Assembly (NCBI GenBank): GCA_025352125.1
Contig: JANXTZ010000004.1
Location: forward strand, 1 to 64,000
Direction of reading: 5' to 3'
Length of the DNA stretch: 64,000 nucleotides
Origin: Deinococcales bacterium
GTDB taxonomy: Bacteria; Deinococcota; Deinococci; Deinococcales; JAAFIG01
Below the pieces are notes generated by a model. That model was not told the DNA's origin. It was given only the letters and a program-made list of their open reading frames with translations, and searched no databases. This document shows positions 22,461-31,321 of this stretch, in pieces. Every line of letters begins with the position of its first letter. The first letter of the stretch is position 1. The position numbers and the translations under genes are program-made.

Positions 22461-22847
22461 TCAGGCTTTGACAGCCGTCACACGCTCGAGGATCAACGCC
22501 AAACGCTCCTTGCCAAATGCCCGTTTGCCCTCGAGCAGCCCGTTCTCGCCGGCGTGCAAATGAAACTCGAGGTGCCCACCCATGATTCGCAAGTGAATGC
22601 CTTTGAGGGGGTCTTGTGGGGGCGAGACGCTGGCAATCACGACCGCCGTGCCATTGGTCAAACCGATACTGGCGCTCTGCACGGTGGTTGGTAATGGGTA
22701 ATCGCGTTCCATGCGGTAAATGTACTGCGTGAAATCGGACTCTTTATCAAAGCGCAAACCCTTACTTTGCGCCCATTCGTGCATCCATTCGAGCAGTTGC
22801 ACCCATTGATTGTAAAAAACCGTATCTGAAACCTGAGCCATTGGCAC
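22461..22847 (-). CDS. Hypothetical soluble protein
   Basis: A 128-residue protein from GTG 22847 (AAGGTG 7 nt upstream) with an aromatic N-terminus (FYNQWVQLLEWMHEWAQ) and a beta-rich C-terminal half ending LERVTAVKA. No signal peptide or known motif was recognised. It follows the diguanylate cyclase gene by 23 bp on the same strand and is probably co-transcribed. Confidence 0.6.
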   Translation of the reverse strand: MPMAQVSDTVFYNQWVQLLEWMHEWAQSKGLRFDKESDFTQYIYRMERDYPLPTTVQSASIGLTNGTAVVIASVSPPQDPLKGIHLRIMGGHLEFHLHAGENGLLEGKRAFGKERLALILERVTAVKA

Positions 22848-22870
22848 AATCTATCACCTTAAGCCAGTTT

Positions 22871-23998
22871 TCACGAGTGGTTGGTGGCTCGAGGGTTTTT
22901 GTATTCCAGATCGAATTCTAGGGCAACTCGAGCTTTGATCTCGACGCGGTTTCGTCCCGAAAGCTTGGCGCTGTACAGGTTCTCATCGGCTCGACGCATC
23001 AGGTCGTTGGTCGATTCATTTGGCAGCAAACAGGCAACGCCAAAACTGGCGGTCACTTGACCAACTTTAAACTTGTGTTTTGCGAGGTTTGTTTTCAAAG
23101 CCTCGGCTTGAACCCGGGCTTCTCCCAGCGTCGCATGGGGCAGCAAGATCAAGAATTCCTCGCCGCCCCAGCGCCCCACACTGCCAAGGTTCCCAAGGCT
23201 CTTTTGAAAAACCCGAGTCAGTTCTTGCAACACAATATCGCCCGCATGATGACCGTACAGGTCGTTGATGCTTTTAAAATGGTCAATGTCGAGCAGGATC
23301 ACGCCAAAGCTGCGTTTTTGGCTCTGGCACGCCAACCATTCACTTTCCAGAGAGTTGTACATCTGCCAACGGTTTGCCGCGCCCGTCAATGGGTCGGTGC
23401 TCGAGCGAATTTGTTCGACTGCCAACAGGTCTTTGGTCAGTGCCAGCACATACGAAAACGCCAGGAATGCCCCCGCCAAGGACAGTTGACCAATCAGCAA
23501 ATTGCGCAACTCTGGCAGCGTGGGGGTGACTGGCATCGAAAGCAATTTGATGACGTTTAAAATCAGCATTGTCCCAAAGACCGTCAAAGCGGCGCGCAAT
23601 GCCGTGCGGGTGTTCAGCATGATGTACGCCATCAAGCCGATCAGTGCGATTGAGCTGTACGTCTCATGGAAAACAGCCATGACCGCCATCTCGTTCCGTG
23701 CTTGAAACAAGGAATATGCCGCACGTGACAAGATAAAAATGGCGGAATACCAAAAACCAAAACGCTCAATCTGCCCAATTTGAACTCGAGCGTTGAGGTT
23801 TGAGGCAATGTTGCTTGCGGTACAGACCGCCAACATGACAAACAACAATTTGAGAACCAATTCATCGGTGCTGAAAAACCCGACCCCAATCCCAGGAAAT
23901 CCGGCGAGGCAAACCAGCAAATACGCCCGACGTTTGAATCCTGCCAAACGAGACTCTTGGGCGTTTAAACCTTCACTGGGTTGAGATTTTGTGCTCAA
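22871..23998 (-). CDS. Diguanylate cyclase with an integral-membrane sensor
   Basis: A 375-residue protein. Residues about 25-190 contain six hydrophobic segments forming a MASE-like membrane sensor. Residues about 200-360 are a GGDEF domain: DPLTGAANR, DIDHFKSINDLYGH, and the active-site GGEEF at about 278-282. It should make cyclic di-GMP from GTP. The RxxD inhibitory site five residues before GGEEF is absent (GNLGSVGRW), so product inhibition may be weak. TTG 23998 follows GTGGAG by 6 nt. Confidence 0.92.
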   Translation of the reverse strand: MSTKSQPSEGLNAQESRLAGFKRRAYLLVCLAGFPGIGVGFFSTDELVLKLLFVMLAVCTASNIASNLNARVQIGQIERFGFWYSAIFILSRAAYSLFQARNEMAVMAVFHETYSSIALIGLMAYIMLNTRTALRAALTVFGTMLILNVIKLLSMPVTPTLPELRNLLIGQLSLAGAFLAFSYVLALTKDLLAVEQIRSSTDPLTGAANRWQMYNSLESEWLACQSQKRSFGVILLDIDHFKSINDLYGHHAGDIVLQELTRVFQKSLGNLGSVGRWGGEEFLILLPHATLGEARVQAEALKTNLAKHKFKVGQVTASFGVACLLPNESTNDLMRRADENLYSAKLSGRNRVEIKARVALEFDLEYKNPRATNHS

Positions 23999-24097
23999 TC
24001 GTTACTCCACCCCGAGCCTAGCACCGTTTTTGGGTTTTCTGTTGGCAGTTTGCACACTGGCTTTGATCAGCTTACGATCTTGATTCTGTTTGGGGCG

Positions 24098-24103
24098 TAG
24101 AAT
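24098..24103 (+). promoter_or_regulatory. -10 box of uvrC, likely leaderless
   Basis: TAGAAT, then 5 nt and GTG 24109. CAGCTTACGATC (24068-24079) lies just upstream and could be a binding site, also present before the 21990 gene. Confidence 0.6.
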
Positions 24104-24108
24104 AAGCT

Positions 24109-25986
24109 GTGGAACTCGAGCAGGCAGGTTTAATCCCGATCCAACCAGGCGTCTACATTTTCCGCACCCCGCACGGTCGGGTGATTTACGTCGGCAAAGC
24201 CAACAACATCAAAACCCGCATCCACCAGCATTTCAAATCTGGTGGCAAATCCAGCCGCATCACCCGAGACGCGGGCAACCTCGAATTCATCACCACCCAA
24301 AACGAGGTTGAAGCCCTGATCCTCGAGGCGAATTTAATCAAGCAGCATCGCCCGCGTTACAACGTGCTCTTGAAAGACGACAAGCATTACCCGTTTTTAA
24401 AACTGACCAAAGAGGCTTTTCCGATGCTGGTCGTGACGCGCAAAGTCATCAAGGACGGCGGCAAGTATTACGGACCCTATCCAGATTCTCGGGCGGTCTG
24501 GCGTGCCAAAAACCTGATCGACACGACCTTTCCGTTGCGCAAAAATTCTGGCATTCCGTTTGCGCGGCGCAAACGCCCGTGCCTGAATTACCACATGAAA
24601 CGCTGCCTCGCGCCCTGCGTGGGTCTTGTCACGCCCGAGGATTACGCGCAAGCCGTGATCGACGTGACCCAGGTGCTCGAGGGCAAAGCCGCCGATGTCA
24701 TGACCAAACTCAAACTCGAGATGAAAGAATCGGCGTTGCGTCAAGAATTTGAACAGGCTGGAGCCATCCGTGATCGGCTCGAGGCGGTGCAAAAACTCTT
24801 CGGTACAGATCAGGTGGCACTGAACACCGACCTCGAAGACATGGATTTTCTGGGTGTGGCGCAAGCCGGCGAGTATGCGATGGTGCAACACTTTCAGATG
24901 CGGGCGGGGCGTGTCATCGGGCGCGACAAACGCTTTTTGACGGGCGCAGAGGACGCGACGCTCGAGGAAATTTTGAAAGCCTTCATGCAAGATTATTACG
25001 GCGTGGCGATGCAAGTCCCGCCACTGGTGTTAATCCCCGTCGAATTCGAAGACGCGAGCGTCTGGCAAGAATTTTTGTCCTCTCGAGCGCACCGCAAGGT
25101 CGAACTGCGCTTCCCGCAACGCGGCGAAAAAGTCGATCTGCTCGAGATGGCAACCCGCAACGCCCACACGGGCTTGGAAGCCGAACTGGCGCTCCTGGAG
25201 AAACGCGGCGAGAACCCTGGCTTGGAAGGTTTAAAAGAAATTTTGGCGCTGCCCGAACGCCCGTGGCGCATCGAAGGCTACGACAACAGCAACTTGTTCG
25301 GCACCAACATTGTCTCGGGCATGGTGGTCTTTGAGGGCGGACGCTCGAGAAAGGGCGAGCACCGACGCTTCAAAGTCAAAGGTTTGGATCACCCAGACGA
25401 TTACACCGCCATGCGCCAGACCATCACGCGGCGCTTCACGGGCGGTTTGTCCGACAAACTGCCGATTCCAGATTTACTGATGATCGACGGCGGTCACGGG
25501 CAGGTCAACGCTGCCCTGGATGCCCTGCGCGAGGTTGGACTCGAGATTCCCGTGGTGGGGCTTGCCAAACGCGAGGAGACCATGATTTTGCCCAGCATCT
25601 ACGGGGCGCAGTGGTGGCTCAAATCTGGCACGATCCTCGACCAGAAGCGCGAGATCAAACTGCCCGAAACCCATCCCGCCCTGCGAATGTTGATTGCCGT
25701 GCGCGACGAGGTTCACCAGTACGCCATCACCTACCACCGCAAGTTGCGTGCCGACGCCATGATGACCAGCATCTTCGACGACATTCCAGGCGTTGGACCC
25801 AAACGCCGTGAGGCACTGCTCGAGCATTTCACATCGCTTGAGGAATTACGGGCAGCAAGGCTCGAGGTCATCGCTCGAGTTCCAGGGGTGGGGTTGACGG
25901 CGGCGCACGCGATCAAAACGCATTTGGGCACTGGGACTGGGGCGGTGGTGACGGACGTGGGGAATGCTGCGAAAGAGGCGAAATAA
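24109..25986 (+). CDS. uvrC: UvrABC excinuclease subunit C
   Basis: A 625-residue nuclease that makes the 3' and 5' incisions in nucleotide-excision repair after UvrAB loads on damage. GIY-YIG nuclease near the start ([19 protein letters not shown], about 14-32), a UVR/UvrB-binding region about 205-240 ([21 protein letters not shown]), the RNase H-like C-terminal nuclease ([34 protein letters not shown]), and tandem HhH motifs ([29 protein letters not shown]). Length is normal. GTG start with TAGAAT at -10 and no ribosome-binding site. Confidence 0.97.
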   Translation: MELEQAGLIPIQPGVYIFRTPHGRVIYVGKANNIKTRIHQHFKSGGKSSRITRDAGNLEFITTQNEVEALILEANLIKQHRPRYNVLLKDDKHYPFLKLTKEAFPMLVVTRKVIKDGGKYYGPYPDSRAVWRAKNLIDTTFPLRKNSGIPFARRKRPCLNYHMKRCLAPCVGLVTPEDYAQAVIDVTQVLEGKAADVMTKLKLEMKESALRQEFEQAGAIRDRLEAVQKLFGTDQVALNTDLEDMDFLGVAQAGEYAMVQHFQMRAGRVIGRDKRFLTGAEDATLEEILKAFMQDYYGVAMQVPPLVLIPVEFEDASVWQEFLSSRAHRKVELRFPQRGEKVDLLEMATRNAHTGLEAELALLEKRGENPGLEGLKEILALPERPWRIEGYDNSNLFGTNIVSGMVVFEGGRSRKGEHRRFKVKGLDHPDDYTAMRQTITRRFTGGLSDKLPIPDLLMIDGGHGQVNAALDALREVGLEIPVVGLAKREETMILPSIYGAQWWLKSGTILDQKREIKLPETHPALRMLIAVRDEVHQYAITYHRKLRADAMMTSIFDDIPGVGPKRREALLEHFTSLEELRAARLEVIARVPGVGLTAAHAIKTHLGTGTGAVVTDVGNAAKEAK

Positions 25987-26022
25987 GAAATCTCGAGCGT
26001 TTGAGGTTCATGAATCTTGATT

Positions 26023-27546
26023 CTATTTTCGGTAATTGACTTTCAACAAATCCAGTCGCTCGAGCTGAGATGTCAGTCGCTCGAGGAATCCATCATAATT
26101 CCTTGAAGTTTTATCGCTCCAAACCACTTCACTGAAGGCGCTCAAACGTGGAAAAGCCATGTATTCAACTTGCTCTGGCGTTGACATGTATTCCCTCCAG
26201 TGTTGCACCTGCGAACCCAGAACGTGCCGCGCCTCGAGTTCGGTCAGTTGCGGTGGAATTGGTTCGTAAGCGTAGACGTGCTCGAGCGTGTTCAATCCGC
26301 CAATGGCAAGTGGCTCGAGTTCCTTGTTTTGGCTCTGGTAATGGTCAAAATAGGTGGGGTACTCGGGCGTCATGACCACATCGTGTCCCGCTTTGGCTGC
26401 CACGATACCGCCCGCCTCGCCGCGCCAACTCATGACGGTGGCGTTCTGGGTCAAACCGCCCTCGAGAATCTCGTCCCAGCCCACAAGCCGCCGTCCCTTG
26501 GCAGTCAAGAACTTGTCCATGCGTCCAATGAAATAACTTTGCAGCGCGTGCTCGTCGCCAATCTCGAGGTCTTTCATTCTGACCTGAGCGGCGGCGCTCT
26601 GCTCCCATTGGGTTTTCGGGCATTCATCGCCTCCCACATGAATGTACTGGCTTGGGAAAATCTCGAGTACCTCGGTCAAAATATCTTGCAAGAACAAGAT
26701 CGTCGGCTCGAGCGGGTTAAAAACGTTCTCGTTGACGCCCCACCGATCCCAGACCTCGAGTTTCTCGCCCGTGTTGCCAAACTCTGGGTACGCGGCGAGG
26801 GCGGCTTGGGCATGACCTGGCATTTCGATTTCGGGCATGACCGTCACATGGCGCTCGAGTCCGTAAGCCACGACCTCTCGAGCCTCAGTTTGGGTATAAA
26901 ACCCACCGTGCGGAACACCATCAAATTTTGGGTTTTCCTGGTGACCGTGACCAATCATGGTGTGTTTGCGCCACGCCCCAACTTCGGTCAAACGCGGGTA
27001 TTTGAGACTCTCGAGCCGCCATCCCTGATCGTCGGTCAAATGCCAGTGAAAAACGTTGAGTTTGTGCAGCGCCATCAGGTCAATAAATTTTTTGACAAAT
27101 GTTAGGGGCATGAAGTGACGACTGACATCCAAATGTGCGCCTCGCCAGGCAAAACGCGGCGCATCCCCAATCTCGAGGCAGGGAATCGACCAGACCGTAT
27201 CGACTCGAGAATGGCTGAAAATACTGGTGGGGAAAAGCTGGCGCAGGCTTTGAATGGCGTAAAACAAACCCGCCTCACTCGAGGCTGTTAAGTTGATACT
27301 CGAGTTTGAAACGCTCAGTTCGTAAGCCTCAGCGCCCTCAATTTTTGGATTCAACTCGAGCTGAATCGTGCCGCCACCACCTTCAATGATTGGCAGTGCA
27401 TAACCCGTCGCTGGTCGTAAAAACCCAGCCAGTTGTTCGGCTTTCGCTCGCGCCGCCGTGCTCGCGCCGATGCTGGCATTTTCGAGCAGCACAAACTGCC
27501 CCTCGAGCGATTTGACGTGTGTCGGTTGCGGAATGATTGTTGTCAT
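26023..27546 (-). CDS. Beta-N-acetylhexosaminidase (GH20)
   Basis: A 507-residue glycosidase. Residues about 1-120 are the GH20b beta-sandwich; the TIM barrel follows with FHWHLTDDQGWRLE and the catalytic pair Asp307-Glu308 in HVGGDECPKTQWE. It cleaves terminal GlcNAc/GalNAc by substrate-assisted catalysis and could act in chitin or cell-wall turnover. No signal peptide is seen, so it is probably cytoplasmic. ATG 27546 is preceded by TATGCT at 5 nt on the minus strand. It diverges from the HAD gene. Confidence 0.95.
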   Translation of the reverse strand: MTTIIPQPTHVKSLEGQFVLLENASIGASTAARAKAEQLAGFLRPATGYALPIIEGGGGTIQLELNPKIEGAEAYELSVSNSSINLTASSEAGLFYAIQSLRQLFPTSIFSHSRVDTVWSIPCLEIGDAPRFAWRGAHLDVSRHFMPLTFVKKFIDLMALHKLNVFHWHLTDDQGWRLESLKYPRLTEVGAWRKHTMIGHGHQENPKFDGVPHGGFYTQTEAREVVAYGLERHVTVMPEIEMPGHAQAALAAYPEFGNTGEKLEVWDRWGVNENVFNPLEPTILFLQDILTEVLEIFPSQYIHVGGDECPKTQWEQSAAAQVRMKDLEIGDEHALQSYFIGRMDKFLTAKGRRLVGWDEILEGGLTQNATVMSWRGEAGGIVAAKAGHDVVMTPEYPTYFDHYQSQNKELEPLAIGGLNTLEHVYAYEPIPPQLTELEARHVLGSQVQHWREYMSTPEQVEYMAFPRLSAFSEVVWSDKTSRNYDGFLERLTSQLERLDLLKVNYRK

Positions 27547-27551
27547 GGTTC

Positions 27552-27557
27552 AGCATA
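27552..27557 (-). promoter_or_regulatory. -10 box of the GH20 gene, likely leaderless
   Basis: Minus-strand TATGCT, 5 nt before ATG 27546. Confidence 0.5.
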
Positions 27558-27592
27558 ACTCGAGCTGTGGCTTTTCGTGGCAAAATGCGTTC

Positions 27593-28237
27593 ATGACCAT
27601 CAAAGCCGTGTTTTTTGACGTGGGCGAAACCCTGGTGAGTGAGGAACGCCAGTGGGGTTTGTGGGCAGATTTTCTGGGCGTCACGCGGTTCACGTTTTTC
27701 GCGGTAATGGGCGCAGTGATCGCGCAAAACCAGCATCACAACCAAGTCTTTGAGATCATCAAACCAGGTTTTGACCGCAAAGCCGCCAATCTCGAGCGGC
27801 AACAATTGGGCATTCCAGACGAAATGAAACTCGAGGATTTTTACGCTGATGCCATCCCATGCTTGCAATTACTCAAATCTCGAGGTTACAAAGTCGGTTT
27901 AAGCGGCAATCAACCAACTCGAGCCGAGGCGTTATTAACAAGTTACGGCTTGCCTGTGGATTACCTTGCCAGCTCGAGTTCGTGGGGCATCGAAAAACCA
28001 GACCTGCGATTTTTCCAGAAGATTCTCGAGATCGCCGCGCTTGCAGCCCATGAGGTGGCTTACGTCGGTGACAGGCTCGACAACGACATTCTGCCCGCGC
28101 TCGAGCTTGGCTTGAAAGCGATTTTTGTGCGGCGCGGACCTTGGGGCTTTGTTCACGCCACACGTTCAGAGGTTTCTCGAGCCAGTTTGCAAGTAGATTC
28201 TCTCGAGGGGTTGGCAGCCAAACTCGAGGCGCTTTAA
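27593..28237 (+). CDS. HAD-superfamily hydrolase
   Basis: A 214-residue haloacid-dehalogenase-like phosphatase. Motif I is VFFDVGETLVSEE (nucleophile Asp about 9; the second Asp of DxD is replaced by Gly-Glu), motif II SGN, motif III GIEKPDLRFF, motif IV YVGDRLDNDI. The DxD variant DVGET is common in this subgroup. A Cap-1-like helical region (about 20-80) lies between. Substrate cannot be deduced. Start ATG 27593; an upstream ATG at 27584 is closed by TGA after three codons. Confidence 0.85.
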   Translation: MTIKAVFFDVGETLVSEERQWGLWADFLGVTRFTFFAVMGAVIAQNQHHNQVFEIIKPGFDRKAANLERQQLGIPDEMKLEDFYADAIPCLQLLKSRGYKVGLSGNQPTRAEALLTSYGLPVDYLASSSSWGIEKPDLRFFQKILEIAALAAHEVAYVGDRLDNDILPALELGLKAIFVRRGPWGFVHATRSEVSRASLQVDSLEGLAAKLEAL

Positions 28238-28243
28238 GTTTGT

Positions 28244-28975
28244 TTATCTTCCGCCAGCAATGCGCACAATCGCGCCTGTGGTGTACGCCGAATCTTCTGA
28301 AAGCAAAAACAACGCGGCTTTTGCAATCTCATCGCTTGTGCCAGCGCGTTTCATCGGCACGGTTGGCACAACCTCGAGCAGCCGTTCGGCTGGACTCATG
28401 TCGGTGGCAACAAACCCAGCCGCAATCGCGTTGACGCGAATGTGCTCGAGCGCGACCTCTTTTGCCAAACCTATCGTGATGCTGTCCACCGCCGCCTTGC
28501 TGGCGGCGTACCAGATGTAATCGTTTGGGCTGCCCAGCGTGGCGGCGGCACTGGACAAATTCACAATCGCGCCGCCTGTGCCGCCGTGCCGTGTGGACAT
28601 GCAGCGCACCGCCGCTCGAGCGCAGAGCAAGGTGCCGAGCGTGTTGATCTCGAGCGTGCGTCGCATGTCGCCAGCGCTGGCTTGATCCAGACGGCTGTGC
28701 GTTCCGGTGATTCCGGCGCTGTTGACCAAGTGCGTGATGCGCCCGAGACTCGAGTTGACAGTCTCGAACATGGTTTGGACTTCAGATTCGTTTGAAACAT
28801 CGGCTTGGATTGCCAATGCCCTCACCCCACGGCGCAGGATTTCTTGCACCACATTTTCGGCGGCTTCACGGTTGCTCGAGTAATTGACGGCGATGTTGTA
28901 ACCGTGTTGTGCGCCAAGTTTGGCGATGCTCGCGCCGATACCTCGACTGCCGCCAGTCACCAAAAGGGTTTTCAC
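28244..28975 (-). CDS. Short-chain dehydrogenase/reductase (FabG-like)
   Basis: A 243-residue classical SDR. NAD(P) loop TGGSRGIGASIA (about 7-18), NSAG (about 86), catalytic Ser in NLSSAAA and YAASK (Tyr-xxx-Lys). The sequence after the core (NAIAAGFVATDM) resembles FabG-type 3-oxoacyl reductases. GTG 28975 overlaps the stop of the DinB gene by 4 bases (GTGA), so it is coupled. With 28972-29529 it forms a two-gene operon under a TetR-type regulator. Physiological substrate unknown. Confidence 0.9.
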   Translation of the reverse strand: MKTLLVTGGSRGIGASIAKLGAQHGYNIAVNYSSNREAAENVVQEILRRGVRALAIQADVSNESEVQTMFETVNSSLGRITHLVNSAGITGTHSRLDQASAGDMRRTLEINTLGTLLCARAAVRCMSTRHGGTGGAIVNLSSAAATLGSPNDYIWYAASKAAVDSITIGLAKEVALEHIRVNAIAAGFVATDMSPAERLLEVVPTVPMKRAGTSDEIAKAALFLLSEDSAYTTGAIVRIAGGR

Positions 28976-29529
28976 AGTTCGAGTGTATCAGGTTGCTCGA
29001 GCAATCTCTGGATTCCGTTTTGGTGATGGGTGTTGTGGTAAACGATAAAAAAAACCATCTCTCGGCTCGAGAGTAAACCCATGATGGGGTGCGGCATTCC
29101 GAGTGATTCAAGGTTGGCTTCCTCAAAATGCTCGAGCGCGGTATTGAAATTTTCAATGGCGCTGGTAAAGCTCAAAATCATCTGCGTTTTGTACGCGTCC
29201 AAATCTCTATGTTCCTCGAGCATCACACGGCTGCCAAGTTGACGCAGGGTTTCGGCGGGCGTGTTTCGCAGGATTTCCAAGTATGTCTGGTGCATGGTCC
29301 CAAAGTCTCTGGAGGCTGTCGCGGGTTCGCGTTTTGGCAATACGCCAGCATTCAATAAACCTTGCCCCACACGGCTGATGGCGCTATTAACGTGCTGAAC
29401 GTGATGCGCCACAGACCAACGTTCACTCGAGCCATCAAAAAACTGTTGGCTGGGAATGCTTTCCAGAAACGCTGAAATCTCGAGTTTCTGGGTTTGCAAA
29501 GCGGCAATGATTTCGGGTTTGTTGTGCAC
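28972..29529 (-). CDS. DinB-superfamily protein
   Basis: A 185-residue four-helix bundle. Metal-ligand His residues are at VAHHVQHVN (about residue 40) and YHNTHHQNGI (about 165), the DinB/YfiT-like arrangement. Such proteins, expanded in Deinococcus and Bacillus, include thiol-S-transferases using bacillithiol or mycothiol. The start is GTG 29529 with AGGAGG at 5 nt. A near-perfect palindrome ACGAACGTTCGT (29548-29559) precedes it, matching the TetR-type operator near 30181. Confidence 0.85.
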   Translation of the reverse strand: MHNKPEIIAALQTQKLEISAFLESIPSQQFFDGSSERWSVAHHVQHVNSAISRVGQGLLNAGVLPKREPATASRDFGTMHQTYLEILRNTPAETLRQLGSRVMLEEHRDLDAYKTQMILSFTSAIENFNTALEHFEEANLESLGMPHPIMGLLSSREMVFFIVYHNTHHQNGIQRLLEQPDTLEL

Positions 29530-29545
29530 AAAATCCTCCTGTTAA

Positions 29546-29564
29546 AGACGAACGTTCGTATTTT
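29546..29564. promoter_or_regulatory. Putative TetR operator before the DinB-SDR operon
   Basis: The palindrome ACGAACGTTCGT (29548-29559) shares AATACGAACGT (read on the minus strand) with the sequence in the adjacent tetR promoter at 30181-30194. Confidence 0.6.
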
Positions 29565-29579
29565 TAAGAACTTAATAAA

Positions 29580-30167
29580 TTAGACTGAAGCTCGAGCAAT
29601 CAAGGCTTTCACCGCCTTTCTTGCCATTGGCACGCCGTTTTGAATACCCAGACTGCGGTAGACAATTGCGCCAAATCGCAATGCCATAAACTCGAGCACA
29701 AAGCTTGCAACGTTGATATCGGCGTGAATTTCTGCTTGTTGTTTGGCAATTTTGGTTTGGGCTTCGAGGTAAGAGATCAGGCGTTGATACTGGTGACGTA
29801 CCGCCACCGCAACCTCATCATCTTCCAGATCGTCAAGCTCGAGAATGGCGTTGGTGAAAAAACAACCGCCCGCAAAAACCCGATTTTCAAAGTATTTCCA
29901 CCAGGAGGCATCAAAGGCTTTTAAACGTGTCAGACCGGCAGGTTTTGACTGAATGGGAGCAATGACATGCAAGGTCATCAGGTCACTTGCGCTGTTCACC
30001 ACCTCGAGTTGTAGCGCGGTTTTGGATTTGAAATGTGCCGAGATTCCGCCTTTGCTCAGGCCAACATCTTCGGCAAGCGAGCCGATGGTCAAACCATTTA
30101 AACCATGTACCGATGCAAGTTGCACGGCGCGTTCAAGAATTGGTTCGCGCTGACTCGAGATTCGCAT
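29580..30167 (-). CDS. TetR-family transcriptional regulator
   Basis: A 195-residue protein with an N-terminal TetR helix-turn-helix (about 8-55: ASVHGLNGLTIGSLAEDVGLSKGGISAHF) and a ligand domain with C-terminal helices (about 60-190). Similar operator-like sequences stand before its own gene and before the DinB-SDR operon, so it probably represses both. It lies just upstream of the DinB-SDR pair on the same strand with 50 bp between. Inducer unknown. ATG 30167; minus-strand TAATCT lies 6 nt upstream, adjacent to the operator. Confidence 0.9.
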   Translation of the reverse strand: MRISSQREPILERAVQLASVHGLNGLTIGSLAEDVGLSKGGISAHFKSKTALQLEVVNSASDLMTLHVIAPIQSKPAGLTRLKAFDASWWKYFENRVFAGGCFFTNAILELDDLEDDEVAVAVRHQYQRLISYLEAQTKIAKQQAEIHADINVASFVLEFMALRFGAIVYRSLGIQNGVPMARKAVKALIARASV

Positions 30168-30173
30168 TCAAAA

Positions 30174-30194
30174 AGATTACAATACGAACGTATT
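30174..30194 (-). promoter_or_regulatory. tetR -10 box and operator
   Basis: TAATCT on the minus strand (30174-30179), 6 nt before ATG 30167, adjoins the inverted repeat AATACG-AA-CGTATT (30181-30194). Overlap of operator and promoter supports autorepression. Confidence 0.55.
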
Positions 30195-30198
30195 TTTT

Positions 30199-30513
30199 TC
30201 AAGCGTGAACGCCCAACAATTTTAAAACCCAAAACGTGCCGAAACCCACCAGCACGGTTAACCACAAGACTCGAGTTCGCCATGCCACAAACGCCGCCAG
30301 CAATGAAGTCAGCACGCGCATGATGCCCTGTCCCTGATCGCCTGGAATGGCGGGAACAATCAGCGCCGCAAAAACCGAGATTGGTACAAACCTTAAAAAC
30401 CGCAACCAAAATGGCGGCAGGGGCGCACGCAACATCAGACCAGCCAACCTCGAGCCAAAGGTCACAAAGCACATGCCCAAGAAGACCAGTAGAATCTCAA
30501 AACGCAAACTCAT
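30199..30513 (-). CDS. azlD: AzlD-family branched-chain amino acid transporter subunit
   Basis: A 104-residue protein with four hydrophobic segments, the small partner of AzlC in LIV-E-type exporters of branched-chain amino acids. It reads LRFEILLVFLGMCFVTFGSR and LRFVPISVFAALIVPAI, typical of AzlD. Its ATG overlaps the AzlC stop by 4 bases (ATGA, 30510-30513). Stop codon lies 5 bp from the TetR operator. Confidence 0.88.
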   Translation of the reverse strand: MSLRFEILLVFLGMCFVTFGSRLAGLMLRAPLPPFWLRFLRFVPISVFAALIVPAIPGDQGQGIMRVLTSLLAAFVAWRTRVLWLTVLVGFGTFWVLKLLGVHA

Positions 30514-31220
30514 GCGACTTCCCTGGTGTTGTCCTCGAGATTCGGTTGTGCGGGTGGCTCTGAACGGGTGAGCCACGCGCCGAGCAGGCTGCCGATGACA
30601 CCGGTGGCAAAAATCGAGAAACCTCCAGGCAAGATTTTGGAAAACACGATTGCCAGAATGCCCGAAATGCCAGCCACAATGATATCGGTTCTGGACTTCA
30701 ACAACGGCACAATAAGCGCCGTGAACGACAACGGAAAAATAAAATCTACTCCCAGCTTTGTCGGGTCGGCAATGATTGAACCTGCCAGCGCTCCGACCAG
30801 TGTGAAGACATTCCAAGAGACAAACAAACTCATCTCGCAACCCAGCAAAAACGCAAAACTGCGCTCACCACTCGCCATGACAATACCGTAAGCCTCATCG
30901 GTCAAAAAATACGCGCTGACCACGCGCTGCGGGTTGGACAGTTTGATCTCGCGCCCGAGTGATAAGCCGTACAACAAATGCCGAACATTGAGTAAAAACG
31001 TGGTGAAGACAATGGTCAAACCAGCCGCGCCACCCGCAAAAGCACCCGCCGCCGAAAACTGACTCGCACCAGCAAACACCAGCAGGCTCATCAGACACGT
31101 CTCGAGCACGCTCAAGCCCGCCGCTCGAGCGGTCACAGCGTATGCCACGGCGAACGGAATGACACCGAGGTAAATCGGGAACATGGCGCGAAAACCCCGA
31201 GCAAAAACTGAAAAGTTCAC
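30510..31220 (-). CDS. azlC: AzlC-family branched-chain amino acid exporter
   Basis: A 236-residue integral membrane protein with seven to eight hydrophobic segments. The N-terminal AMFPIYLGVIPFAVAYAV and LLNVRHLLYGLSL are AzlC signatures. With AzlD it exports branched-chain amino acids; direction and exact substrate are inferred from the family. GTG 31220 is preceded by TAGAAT at 5 nt on the minus strand. Confidence 0.92.
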   Translation of the reverse strand: MNFSVFARGFRAMFPIYLGVIPFAVAYAVTARAAGLSVLETCLMSLLVFAGASQFSAAGAFAGGAAGLTIVFTTFLLNVRHLLYGLSLGREIKLSNPQRVVSAYFLTDEAYGIVMASGERSFAFLLGCEMSLFVSWNVFTLVGALAGSIIADPTKLGVDFIFPLSFTALIVPLLKSRTDIIVAGISGILAIVFSKILPGGFSIFATGVIGSLLGAWLTRSEPPAQPNLEDNTREVA

Positions 31221-31225
31221 AAGCG

Positions 31226-31231
31226 ATTCTA
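31226..31231 (-). promoter_or_regulatory. -10 box of azlCD, likely leaderless
   Basis: Minus-strand TAGAAT, 5 nt before GTG 31220. Confidence 0.55.
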
Positions 31232-31321
31232 TCTTGAGTTGACTTGAATCATCACGACAAGAATGTTGTGCTTTAAAAGGATGTCGAAATTCACCTTTTT
31301 GGTTTTAAATGATGAGTTAGG

